Assembly: GCF_040581485.1 (NCBI RefSeq)
Contig: NC_090133.1
Location: 24,764,139-24,828,138, forward strand
DNA length: 64,000 bases
Reading direction: 5' to 3'
Origin: Linepithema humile
Lineage: Eukaryota > Arthropoda > Insecta > Hymenoptera > Formicidae
In this document: positions 28,461 through 39,497 of the stretch, piece after piece
Position numbering within the stretch: position 1 is the first letter of the stretch
Layout: each line of letters begins with the position of its first letter
The notes under the pieces: model-generated
The model's database searches: none
What the model was told of the DNA's origin: nothing
The model's input: only the letters and a program-made list of their open reading frames with translations
Position numbers and translations under genes: made by a program

Positions 28461-30750
28461 AATTTATTTCAAGTTTGTTCTGCAGTAGAAATTAATTGTA
28501 TGTTGTAAACATTGTCATAATATAGTATATAATAATGCAATGTTATAATAAATGTTAATTATAATATCTCATACTGTATGCATGAATTAATTAATAACAA
28601 ACTGTCATGTAACGTATAATTCTTGGAGAACTAAAAGAAAATAAAAAAAGCTGTGAACCAAAAGCGCGAATGTTGGGGGAGAGGGCAAAAGATAGTATTA
28701 ACAAATATATGAGAAAGTTTATCCTACAGATTATTATCGCAGACATTTGCATGCCTGTAATATGGAAATTTTCGTCAACATAATTTTGTCGGATATATGA
28801 GAAAGCTAATGAACGAAAATGAATCTCATCAGATCTAAATGAGCACAACGCGCCGCGAACAAAGCGAACGTAACGATGTCATCGCACAGAAGTCTCTACA
28901 ACGCGCATAACGTTTCATTGCGGATTCGAGTATAGAAGAAATCAAGGAAAATCTCATTTTGCACGTCGAGAACGCTTGCATCGCGCGGAGCGTGTGTGTA
29001 CCTAAACGAGACCTGCGCAAAATCCTTCGGGAACAGCGTGACTCGGATGCACCGGTCTCGCGTCGTTCTTTACCTTCGGTGAGTTGAAACGAAGTTTACC
29101 GAGTGGTCCCCGAAACTTCGAAAGCCTCTTGGAGGTTCTCCCGTTTCGTGGGAATATGCAATTCTACGTTTCCGGGAAAAACGTCTAAGTAGCACGCGAT
29201 TACGTGATCGAACGATTCTCATCGATTCCATGCGGAAGTAAAGTCTGGGGTAATCGACGAATTAAAATAATTTTGTATCTGAGCAGCCACAAGCCAGTAT
29301 TGAAAAAAGAATAAAAATCAACCCATGCGTATTTATAGCTCAATGAATAAAATTAAAGCTTTAAAACAATTGTAAATTGATATTTTTCTACTCATTGAAC
29401 AATATGATATTTTATATAACCAATTATAAGTTTTTATAATTAAAGAAAACAATATAAAAAAATTATAAAATTAGTTTCAGTGTATTAAACACAAAGAAAA
29501 ATAAATGAAAAGCACATATTAATCGTACATTTGCAAAATATGAAGTAAAACATACGAAAATTATGAAAAACATATATCAACTTAATGTATATAAAGTACA
29601 TAATTCAAACTTTTGATTATATTTGTGCGTCTACAAAATTAGATAATCCCCTGCGTAATCAGCCGGGACAGCGTCGCGGTTTCCATGTGACCGAGAGTTT
29701 AATTCCCCTGATACGAGTTGGTTAAGATAGAGAAGCCGAATATCGCCCACTTAAGATCTAGCGTGAACGTATTTCGATCATAAATTATATAGAGAAATTC
29801 TGAGTAGTCTAATGCATATATATATTTTAGATATATATTAATATGCGCATCCGAAAATATTACATTCCCGTATATATTTTTTCAGATAAATATATGGATA
29901 TTATATGTAAAAAATGATAATTAACTATTTTTTAAGTATGTAACTAGATTTTAATAATATTAGTATCTCCACTCCATAAGAGAAGTGACTCTGCGAAGGA
30001 CGAAGTAATTGAATGTTTAGGATTCAATTACGGCGGTCGCCCTTTATGGCAGGAAAATTTAATGGATACATATTTCAATTTCTATGACCTGCAAATGCTT
30101 CAAAGCGACGTAACTGAAGGTTAGCGCGCTATTAACACGACAGTGGTGGACATTCTTACGTATGGTTAATGTAGAAGTAGCAGCGTAGCAGACTAATATA
30201 AAAAAAAATATTCCAAGCAATTTATTTACAAATACATATTACAAACATACGTATTTCAGAATTAAATCAGCAATCTATTCTAATTCATCCATTTTATAAA
30301 ATAATGGCTCTATTTATTTTTAATACTTTTGTAAATTCTTAATATGTTTTTGCTAAAATTATTTTTGCTAAAAATATGTATTTTGTAAAAATATATATAT
30401 ATAACATAAAATTCGCATAGATGTGCTATTTCAAAGTTAGAACAAAGATAATTTGATTTTGACTTACCGATACACGATGCGCAGCAGCGGAGTTGTAGTC
30501 TATGTTGATCTATAAAATACAAAAATGTAAGATTAGAAATTTTTGAAATAAATTATAAATAATTTATAACATTTAATGTGTATTATATTATATAGTCATA
30601 TAAAGTGCTACGTGACTATCGTAGAATAAAAAGTATCCTAGCAATTACAAATAATAAATATATAATCAAAATTAATTACCTCACGGTTGCTCCGCCGTCG
30701 CCTGATCCCCTCTGAGCCTCCTCCTCCCCTCAGTGGTCCATCGATGAATT
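28461..30750. other. Gene-free stretch
   Basis: A GC-balanced block at 28850-29260 is followed by about 1.4 kb of very AT-rich DNA. TATA-like dinucleotide runs near 29815-29840 and 30393-30410 are simple repeats. I see nothing else. Confidence 0.5.
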
Positions 30751-30829
30751 CTTCTTCATGGTACAACATTCACTCGCGAAAACACGGTTAATTGCGATCG
30801 CGCAACTGTACACGGCACTTCCGACTCGT

Positions 30830-31060
30830 ACTTTGTCATATCATGACAAAGAAAAATTCGAAAAACACAATCGCACGGAGTTACGATACGGTCGACACTC
30901 GTTCGGGACAAGCCACGGTAGCGAGAGAAACCGAAAATTGCGCAGTCAATTTTGTGTGTCACCCACCGCGGCTATGTTACACCTAAATTACTTTTATCAG
31001 CTTTCCGCGCTTTCTGCATATGAGAAATGGTATGAATCGACGATTATTCGTGAGAAATAA
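30830..31060. mobile_element. Dispersed repeat family, copy 1
   Basis: This segment aligns with 32243-32472 over about 230 bases. Shared runs include ATGACAAAG, AAATTCGAAAAACA, GGAGTTACGAT and GAAACTGAAAATTG-like stretches, then CACCC..CGCGGC and TGAATCG. It starts with a small palindrome, TTTGTCATATCATGACAAA (30832-30850). The minus strand of both copies reads a similar peptide (a VTP.D..FRIFLCH-like core), but no known domain is recognised. A 9-bp inverted pair TACAACATT/AATGTTGTA at about 30761-30769 and 31138-31146 might mark the element ends, although no target duplication could be confirmed. Confidence 0.6.
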
Positions 31061-32196
31061 TTTTTTAATATTTGTCATACGCGCGAAGTGAAGCTTAATA
31101 ACAAAATGGAACAACCAACCGCCGCTTGCTCTGCTTAAATGTTGTACGAGTGGTACCAAGGTCGTGTAATAACGTGCAAACACAGTGCGTATTCCAAAAC
31201 AAACGGATATAAACACCGAGCGCCGCGAGCAAACGTCGAAACATTTCGCGCTACGAAATATTCAATATGTTATAAGTTAATATACATATATTTTTTCCCT
31301 TGTGTTTCAGATTTTAATTTCGAACAAATGGATTATTATCATGTCTTTTATATCTTTATTTTCTAAATTTGTTAGCATCGCTTAAGATTATAATTAATTG
31401 AGCGTAATTGGAATTTGGTTTTAAAACGTTTAAAAATATTTTACTATTTTATGTGTTATAATAGAATAACAATACAAATTAAAATAAAAAATAAATATTC
31501 GCAGAATAAAATATCCGAAAATACGATCAAAGTTTTGCCGACTGCTCACGCAATAAACTTCAATAGAATAAATCTCGCAAAACACGAGCTGTAACGAACT
31601 ACTGATGTACAAATTTATGCTGTATTTACGTTATGTGGTTGATAACTGTCGATGTAATTTATAATTCGTGTCCCAAATCACTTCAATTCCTACTTTACAT
31701 GAACAAATCACGTGAAATACTTCAATAGATAGCCATCGCCGTGATTCGCGTCGTTATTACGCGTTATTAATCGCGGAAGTTAATTAATTGTACGAAATGC
31801 GCTTCGATAATTATTCGGAAGGTAGGATCTTATAATATTTATCGTGATCGTTTAAAACTCGATTTAAAATATAAGAACGCAACGATACTAAGCGATTTTC
31901 TCCTGCGACCTGCCTGTCCCAGTGTCCTCGTGCGTATAATATCACGGCGTAACACCGCGCGTGTAAGCGTGGTGCGTGGTGCTCTCAAAGAGGGCAGGTG
32001 ATAGAGAAAGTTGATCCGTATCGTCCTTTTTATTGTATTACTTCTTAAATCGCGATCGCAACAGATATTAGAAAACTTTATTTTTTACAAATAAAAGCCG
32101 ATTTATATTATTTCTCATGTGTAAAACAGAAAGTAGCTTAGCGCGACGAATAGCGAGCGAAATTAACTACGCAATTTTTTATTTCTCTCATCGCTG
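31061..32196. other. Gene-free spacer between two repeat copies
   Basis: AT-rich with a GC-balanced patch around 31900-31990. I see no exon or RNA gene. Confidence 0.5.
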
Positions 32197-32328
32197 TTGC
32201 CTGCTGTGAAGATCGAACAGATTGTAACTCTATGCGATCGCTTTTTCCTTTGTCACATTATGACAAAGGAAAATTCGAAAAACATGATCGCGTGGAGTTA
32301 CGATCTGTTCGATTTTCACAGCAAGCAA
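32197..32328. repeat. Foldback inside repeat copy 2
   Basis: The left arm (TTGCCTGCTGTGAAGATCGA onward) is the reverse complement of the right arm, which ends in CACAGCAAGCAA. The pairing runs about 60 bases per arm with a handful of mismatches around a centre near 32262. Copy 1 keeps only the innermost part of this palindrome. Either copy 1 has lost an arm, or copy 2 gained it by a local inverted duplication. Confidence 0.7.
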
Positions 32329-32472
32329 TGACAGCAGAAAGAAACTGAAAATTGCACAGTCAACTCTGTTCACCACCCGTCGCGGCCATGCGACACTTAA
32401 ACTACTTTTGCCAGTTTTCCGCATTTTCTGCACATGAAATGTATGAATCGGAAAATTTTGGTGGGAAATTGT
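32243..32472. mobile_element. Dispersed repeat family, copy 2
   Basis: Second copy of the family at 30830-31060, in the same orientation and about 1.4 kb downstream. It is embedded in the foldback at its left end. On the minus strand, part of a 123-codon frame (32230-32601) overlaps it and shares the FRIFLCH-type core with copy 1. Conservation of that peptide may simply reflect nucleotide similarity. Family unassigned. Confidence 0.6.
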
Positions 32473-33158
32473 AATACTTATTGCGATCATGATTTGAGAA
32501 ATAGTACAATAAGACGAATATAAACTATGTAATAGATCGTAAAATTTTCCCTTTGCATAGGGTATCTCTCTCTCTCTTTTAAATTGCCGGTTTATACACA
32601 TTTGTTACATAATAACATGTAAGAGAAATAGAATCGTTTTAACTAGTTTTAACGGTTGCAAAAATGATAAATGCGTAAGACATAGCACTGCAAAGACTCT
32701 GACTTTTTATTTTTTTTTATATATACTTTCTATAGTCAATTAAACTAAGTAAGGTCCAAACTTCGACATTTCTGTCAATACTTTTTGCTGAAGTGAAAGT
32801 TGAAAAAGTGAAGAAAATGCGTTTAACAGAAATGCTTCGATTTAGTTGGAGCGCGAATAACTTGGAACTGATTTCAAACTAAAACTCAAGCGTCTTTTCA
32901 TAACTTTTGAGAGCATCATTAAAGTAATATATCACAACCTTTCCTTAGCTGTAGATTGCTGCTGCGAATTTACCTGCGTGTTATTTAATAAGTATCTTTT
33001 TTTTTATCTTTTTATCTTCGTTTTTAAATTAAAAAATTGTGTGAAGAAGCAACAAAATCGTTAATATTTTTCAAACGGTACGCTTTTTCGTGCGCGGAAT
33101 AACTTGTCGGGATCAGGAGTTCGGTCGGTTGGGGACACGTCAAAAAAAAACTCGCGGT
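32473..33158. other. AT-rich gene-free stretch
   Basis: AT-rich with a short TC run at about 32565-32577 upstream and T-rich tracts near 33000. No gene or repeat is recognised. Confidence 0.5.
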
Positions 33159-33473
33159 TGTAACGAAAGATTAATTTATTCTATTTAATGAGTGATAAGA
33201 ATAGATATATGTATAGTATGATTGTGTGTGTGCGAATCGATGGTGTTTGAGCGTGTATATAATGAGTCGTATAAATGTAGTGTGAAAATGACAAAATAAG
33301 CCGGATTTATAAATGTGATGTACGATTGATGAAAATGCGCAGACGAGATATATAATATAAACGTTATGTATGGACAGGCGCCGCGTAAGTATTTTTCATC
33401 TGAGAGGGCAAAATTTATAAAGGGGATACATAATATATTCATAACATTCGTAACTCCATTCAAACACCATATA

Positions 33474-33683
33474 GGGCCACTTTTTTCAACGTCGGTTAAC
33501 GTTAATCGACGATTTCAATTTGTTAATAGAATTGCTAACATGAAGAATAAAATATCTTCGTTAAAAGTGACAAAAATTTAAAATTTTTTTTTTTTTTATG
33601 ACCATATTTCATTTATGTTAGCAATTTTATTAACAAATTTAAATCGTCGATTAACGTTAACCAACGTTGGAAAAAGTGGCCCG
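33474..33683. mobile_element. TA-flanked foldback MITE
   Basis: Left arm GGGCCACTTTTTTCAACG... is repeated in inverse as ...CGTTGGAAAAAGTGGCCC. The arms pair over about 70 bases, including GTTAACGTTAATCGACGATT-type sequence, with a central T/A-rich spacer around 33580-33600. TA dinucleotides abut the left end and follow the right end after one base, as expected for Tc1/mariner-type insertion. No coding sequence. Confidence 0.7.
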
Positions 33684-33910
33684 TAATAGACCACTCAGTA
33701 TAAATGTGCAAAAAATATACACAGATTTTTTGTTCTAATTAATGCGCTTAATTTTCTTCGTTATATAGTGTACTTCAATTGAACGAGTAAATAGTAAAAA
33801 AAAAAGAAATAAAAAAAGAAAAGAAAAATAACCCATTTTTCCACCTTTGATGTAAATATATAATGCTCAATATTTTTGGTCATGAAATACCTGAAGAAAA
33901 CAGAAAAATT

Positions 33911-33934
33911 TCAGGGGGGCGTAGGCCCCCCTGA
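33911..33934. repeat. Perfect 10-bp GC hairpin
   Basis: TCAGGGGGGC and GCCCCCCTGA pair fully around a GTAG tetraloop. It lies just inside the right end of the hAT-like element. It may be a subterminal structure of the element. Confidence 0.8.
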
Positions 33935-34081
33935 ATTATCTCTGGGTGGGCGGTCGTCCCTCCCCCCCCCCCCCCGAAACCGCGGCGCCTGTATATGGAT
34001 GACGAAATGAATGCGCGTATGCTGGTGAGTCTGTTCGTAAACGCGACGTAGTCCGTTCGCAGAACGGCCGCGGTTGGTGGC

Positions 34082-34132
34082 GCGTCCAGCGCTTAATCGC
34101 ACGGGTACGCGAGTTCGAATTATCTTGGACGC
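34082..34132 (+). other. tRNA-like fold remnant
   Basis: GCGTCCA (34082-34088) pairs with TGGACGC (34126-34132) as a 7-bp acceptor-like stem. Inside lie a D-arm-like GCG-CTTAAT-CGC and a B-box-like GAGTTCGAATT. At 51 bases it lacks an anticodon arm, so it cannot be a working tRNA. It could be a decayed SINE head or a chance fold within the LTR-like unit. Confidence 0.25.
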
Positions 34133-34279
34133 GGTTTGCCTGATGGACGAGCGGATACGAGGCTTTTATACGAGGACGCTCGTATAAATGTCTGGCGGAA
34201 TAAGTATTTTCGGAGAGAGTGTGTTATGCGAGAAGCCAAACACTCTCGGCGGGATACGAGAACGCCTCGTATGAACAAA

Positions 34280-34397
34280 GATCGGCGACTAGGAGCCGAG
34301 TACGCTCGGCGGGTTATGAGAACACTTGTATATTCGGAGATCAGCGACTAGGAGCCGAGTACGCTCGACGGAATATGAAAACGCTCGTATTAAGGCT
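34280..34397 (+). repeat. 59-bp tandem repeat, two clear units plus a diverged third
   Basis: Units starting at 34280 and 34339 share GCGACTAGGAGCCGAGTACG and then TATGA/GAAACGCT-like sequence. A more diverged unit precedes them at about 34210-34279 (CACTCTCGGCGGGATACGAG). The units fall within the LTR-like element, where short tandem arrays near the promoter are common. Confidence 0.8.
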
Positions 34398-34912
34398 TCT
34401 GGGCTCGCCTTGGCTATGTTGGCAATTGTGGCGTCAGAGACGAGGAATTACACGCTGAGAATTCTTGCGTGCCATTTTTAAATAAAGATATTTTGATGAA
34501 ATAAACTATAGATCGCTTTAGCACACTTGTAAAATTGCCCGAAAACTATGCTTTTCCCTTAACAGTTAATAAACAACCGTAAAATGATTATGATATGAAT
34601 CGTATCGAGTACACTCGTAGAGAGGATCAGATGTTCGCTGTCTAGCAACGAACAGGATCTGATAAGGTGTACAGCCAGGCCTCTTTTATACCCGGCTGAC
34701 AGCCGACTGACGTTACATTTGGATCGGCAAGCATCAGCGGTATTGCCGGCGGCCCCCGTCTGGCGGAATTCGGAACAGTCGGTTGTGGGAGACCGTCCGG
34801 CGAGTGTCCGCCGATGTTTATGCAAACGTTTGTCGGCGCTTGATGCGCCCTTACGGGCTACGGACGATGTTCAGTCCGTAGCCGTAGTAACGATGCAGGT
34901 TGCATCGTTACA

Positions 34913-37900
34913 TTTTAATTAAACCTATTAATAATAACTCGCAAGATGTATTTTATTTTGATGAACCGTTTGATGTAAAAATATATAAGTAAAAAAATGA
35001 TAATAAGTATTTGAAAATAGAAAATTTAATACATAATTTTGTCAATGCATAAAACCGTTTTGAAACTATATAAGCCTCGCGTGATGAATATATAACAAAA
35101 TTTTAGATACATTGTCAAAAGCATTTTATTTCATCTTCTCTGAAAAATCCGCGATAGAGATCTTAATGATTACAAAATGACGCGCATTCACGAGTGGCAA
35201 ATGACAAAAAATCGATCGGAACTTTATTTCGTCTATCGAAAGTGTTCTATTTTATGAATATACGTGTATTAGAGTCGCCACGAGTCCGCTGGGAATATTG
35301 TGATTCGGATTCAACGATCTCGCACACTTTTCCCGTACGTGTGTGACGAAATGAAGTTTGCGGAACAGTCCCCCTAGACTTTCAGACTCTTGCGGCTTCT
35401 AGCGTACGCTCGTGGGACTTCACGGTTTTCCGTTGTAAGGAAAACCACCGGGCTAACATTCGGGTGGAAGGAGCGATCCGAATAAATGTCGACTTAACTT
35501 CGACGTAAAATCGAAATCCCAAAGTTGAGGCACCCTGGGAATGATTACGATAGTACATTATCGGCATCTCTCCGAACGTATTGGAGAGAGCTATATAAAA
35601 AAATAGTTGAAAAGGTTTTTGCTCGTGGATAATCAAAAATTTAAGTGTTTCTAAAATGCAAAGTTTAAGAAACACGTGACAACAATCAGCAGTATGATAT
35701 TAATAAAAATTCTGGGGAGAAAGTTTCTTTGCACTATAATGTTATTAAATTGCAAAGTTATTTTCATATTAACGGGAAAAAATAATAGAATGCAAATCGT
35801 TAAAAATTTGTACAGAAAAAAATAGGTATACGTTTTTCTCTTGTATTGATTAATTATATAATTGGCAAATCGTTTTCTTATCAATCACCGTAAGATGAAA
35901 TTATATCGCACTGGTAAAAATAACTTGGCGCGCCGTGGTGAATAAAGCTTGTAGTACACTATAATATCGAAGGAAGTAATTGGTTAACTCTAACTTCGAT
36001 ATTCATGAGATATCCTGTTGCTTGCTGATTAGTTTTTCCGCCACTGGTTTTGAAAGCTTTCTTTACTTTCTTGTAAAGTTACTCCTGTCAGTGCAACTTC
36101 ACTTTCTTTCACGATTAATAAAAATGATGTAAGATTTTTAATCATTTTTCTAATTAGTTAACAAGATTCTGTGTTGCATATATATTCATGTTGCATTTAC
36201 AGTACGTGAAGTCAAAAGTTTAGTCAGTTTTATCATGAAATCTCTTGTTACCATGTTTATACCTGTGTATTAACAGAAATTTATTTCTCATAATACATAA
36301 AAGTTGTTACTTCACTATTCCTTTGTATGATTAATAACTAGCTTCTCATGCAAGAATTGTACTAACAATAAGATTTTTCAATTTTAATATATTTTGTTTT
36401 ACGAGTTATTTATATATCCGCCAGAACCGCGCGGAAACCGGCTTTTATCATTTTTATACGTCGTTCGGCAGGTGAATATAAAGAAAGCGGGTAAAACGAG
36501 GAAAGTGACCTGAGAAACGGAGCAAAAGGATTTACGCCCGGCGTTATACGTTGGCCGCTCTCCGTTTATAGAGCGGCAGCAAATTGGCCGGGCCGTTTTG
36601 TCGGCTGTGCAAAGTGTGCAATTCACGATACTAACACACGCGGCCCTTCGGGCGGTCCCTTCGACACGCGGAGGCCACGCTTCCGTAGTACCTCGCCAAA
36701 TTGAAAAAATTACACTTTCGCGGCCGCATTTCGATGGTGGGCGGCACGGCGACGGAAATGAGGGCGAAGAGCTTGAAATTGATGTAACGGCGGTGGCTCG
36801 GAACGACTCGCGTTTCGTTGCGTCTAGCCGCTTTATAGCTCGTAAAAAAAATGGTCGGAACAGACCAGTTCACGCGCGAACTACCCGTGAAAATAAATGC
36901 ATCAGTACCGAGGCACGAAGGTAAAAAGGAAACAGGATGGGTTAATTGCACGTGATGACTCGGTACATCATAATTATCCAACGTGACCGTTGCCGTCGAT
37001 TGAAGAACGTCGAAAAACACGGGTGAATGTCGCGACGAAAAATAACGATAACGGCTAGGAAAAATAACATCACAGTAAATAAATATTTTCTAATTTCAAT
37101 TTTTAGATAATAAAGATTATATAAAATTGCACAATAAAATAATTTCTTTTGATCAAGCAACGAGGAATGATTGCGACTGATCCGAAGTAATATCTGACAA
37201 TGAGTCTTTCGCTTGGTTCGCGCAAGCGATCCGAGAATTGTAAAACATATAGCGTAACGCGCGCGGTCTGATTTTTATCCATTTATATCATGCGTAAGTT
37301 GGTTACGTTTTATTTAACAATGTGGCTCGACAATTTCGTATCTGGAAGAAGCGACGGCATAAAAAACGAGAATTTGTCGCTTCGCCCACAAAAATGTGTC
37401 CCTGCAAAATTTAATCTGGCTTCGAACAATTTCGATGGTTGAAAATATTTTCCGCCACAACGGAGGGAATGATAACGAGTAAGGTACGCTTTTTGCGGCA
37501 CCTGCTGCGTTCGAAACATTCGGCGCGCGCTACGTTAGCTATACCTTTTTTTTTTTTTTCACCACCGAGAGTAATGGAAAGTCAATCGCTACGTCACGAC
37601 TACATCGCGAAACTCTTTCGTGCCGTCGATTCCTCGAACGCTTGTTCGCGAGCGGCGGTGGCGGATGAAAAAAAAGCATGGCCTCTTTTAAGAGGAATAT
37701 CCTGATTGATTGGTGCGGAATCGGACCATCGAGCCGATGCAAGGATAATGAGAATTTGCAATGAAAGAATTAACTGCCCGGTTTAAAGACGCTTCTCTTC
37801 AATAAAGAACTTTCCATTAACTACTTTATTCAATGAATTATATAAGTCTATTCCCGGCGTTTACGGAACTTATTGAAATTTAATATTGCAACAGTAATTT

Positions 37901-39426
37901 GCACGCGTAAAGTTTGTTACGATATATCATTTAAATATAATAAAAATAGTTATTCTACAAAAATGAAAAAAAGAAATATAAGTATATATTGATAGTATGT
38001 TACTTTTCTACCAAAACTAATAGAAACTATTGCAATAAGTTATATTACTATATTTGTATCGTAATTCTTTCATGATACCTAGCGCGTCTTTAAGCATTGA
38101 GGAAAGATCGGTGAGGAAAGAATAGTTTTTTTTGAAAGATAGACCTAGAATGAGCAGCGTAGATCCGAGTATTGAATAAATGCAAGAATAAGAGAATATA
38201 AAATAAAAAAATTAAATATCTTTAGATATTTTTTATCGTTCACGAACTTTCCATTAACATTTTTAAGTGTGTAATTAATTATTTAAGTTAATTTGAGATC
38301 TTGTTCAAAGTTAATAGCACATTACTGAAAGAATCTATAGCTGAAAGAAAGTGTAATGAATTCGGAACATTATCCATATAACAATAATAGACAATTGTGA
38401 AAATAAAATGATAAACTTCCAATAAAATAAAATAATAAATTGTATACATATTTGAATTAAACACAATTTTTTAGATGTATTATAAATTAAAACTTACTAA
38501 CTCTTATTAATCTTGCAGAATTTCTTATTATTCGCAGCAAAACTCATTTCTGTTATATTATGTTATTAATTATCAAGTACATTTGTTTCATAAAACTGTA
38601 AAATAACAAGAAGCGCTCTGTGTTCAACAATATTTTCTCCAGCTTGCTCTCGCTATTATTCTGTTATTATTACGTCTATTTCTTGTGCATTATATTCCAA
38701 CTCGTTTTATGCTACTTTATTTTATCCGAACAGCAGAAATCCCTGTTTTAACGCACGTCCCGTTTATCTCCATTGGTGAGTAACCGTTTTTGTAGAAGCT
38801 CTGTCGGAGCATCGCGATAACTGGAGAAATTATCCCGGAGCGCGCTAGCCAAGCTTTTCGAACGCCGTTTCGGCCGTGTTTCAGATTCAGCCCTGGATAA
38901 AGTGTCCATTCATTTTCGCGAAACCGGCTCGAGAAAGTACGTAAGGGATAAAAAAGTGGGGCAGCGAGAAACACATCTGCACGCGTGAGTAGCGATCGCA
39001 AATGCCCGTAGTTCCTTATCGGCGTGCGTTTCCTTTCGATATCTCGGGGATAGAATCTCGTTTCGGTTTCGGGTGATGGGAGTCGGGGCAAAAGTACGAC
39101 GAATCCGTAGTGCGTTTCCTGATTTTTATCGTCGATCGCAATTTACGAGATAGAGGAGGGAAATGAGAATGGGAAAAACGTAATTTTTATGTTATATGTA
39201 GATGCGATGACGCAAGCGGCGCGTTCTCCGCGAACAGATGTTATAGATATGTTTACCCAGCCAATGTACACATTGTACGCGTAGAATACACGCTGACCGA
39301 CAAATAATCTGCTCTTTTGCATTCCCGACCGCCACGGTTATTTATCTAGAACCTACAATCCAAACTGAATTCAGAAACACCGGGAAAGTCGGGTATGAAG
39401 ATAACTTGGAAAAATTCAGAGACGAC
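34913..39426. other. Gene-free stretch with CpG-rich blocks
   Basis: AT-rich DNA interrupted by GC-balanced blocks at about 35250-35560, 36400-37050, 37200-37740 and 38720-39300. Overlapping opposite-strand frames at 36598-37020 (108 and 129 codons) and a 124-codon minus frame at 38717-39091 have no recognisable protein. A T14 run sits near 37547-37560. Confidence 0.45.
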
Positions 39427-39497
39427 ACCTGGGATTTGAGTCCGAGCCACTAAGTTGGGGAACAAACCGACCTCTTATCCATGAGATCAACGTAGTC
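39427..39497 (-). mobile_element. tRNA-derived, SINE-like fragment
   Basis: On the minus strand a D-arm-like CTC-ATGGATAA-GAG (plus 39475-39488) is followed about 30 bases on by a B-box-like GGACTCAAATCCC (plus 39431-39443). Spacing and order fit an RNA polymerase III internal promoter. The anticodon and acceptor stems are poor and a working tRNA is unlikely, so a SINE head is the better reading. The tail boundary is not visible. Confidence 0.35.

Larger units (their letters stand above)
33375..33991. mobile_element. Non-autonomous hAT-like element
   Basis: Terminal inverted repeats of 11 bp, CAGGCGCCGCG at 33375-33385 and CGCGGCGCCTG at 33981-33991, enclose 617 bases. The 8 bases before it (TGTATGGA) and after it (TATATGGA) match at 7 of 8 positions. 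An 8-bp target duplication and CAG-type ends are the known signature of hAT transposons. There is no transposase frame, so it would need a transposase supplied elsewhere. It contains a further foldback (33474-33683), a perfect hairpin at 33911-33934 and a 14-base C run (33962-33975). Confidence 0.55.
33159..34912 (-). mobile_element. LTR-like unit (possible solo LTR), minus strand, carrying nested insertions
   Basis: Read on the minus strand, the unit begins TGTAACG at 34912 and ends CGTTACA at 33159, a 7-bp terminal inverted repeat of the TG...CA type. A promoter-like GTATAAAAGAG lies at 34681-34691 with an ATCAGATC initiator-like motif about 25-30 bases further on. An AATAAA signal sits at 33175-33180, close to the far end. 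That order (promoter, body, poly-A signal, CA end) is what a retrotransposon LTR shows. Without the nested hAT-like insertion it would be about 1.1 kb. No gag/pol sequence flanks it, and I could not find a matching target duplication. Either the termini are only approximate or two abutting elements are being read as one. Confidence 0.4.
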
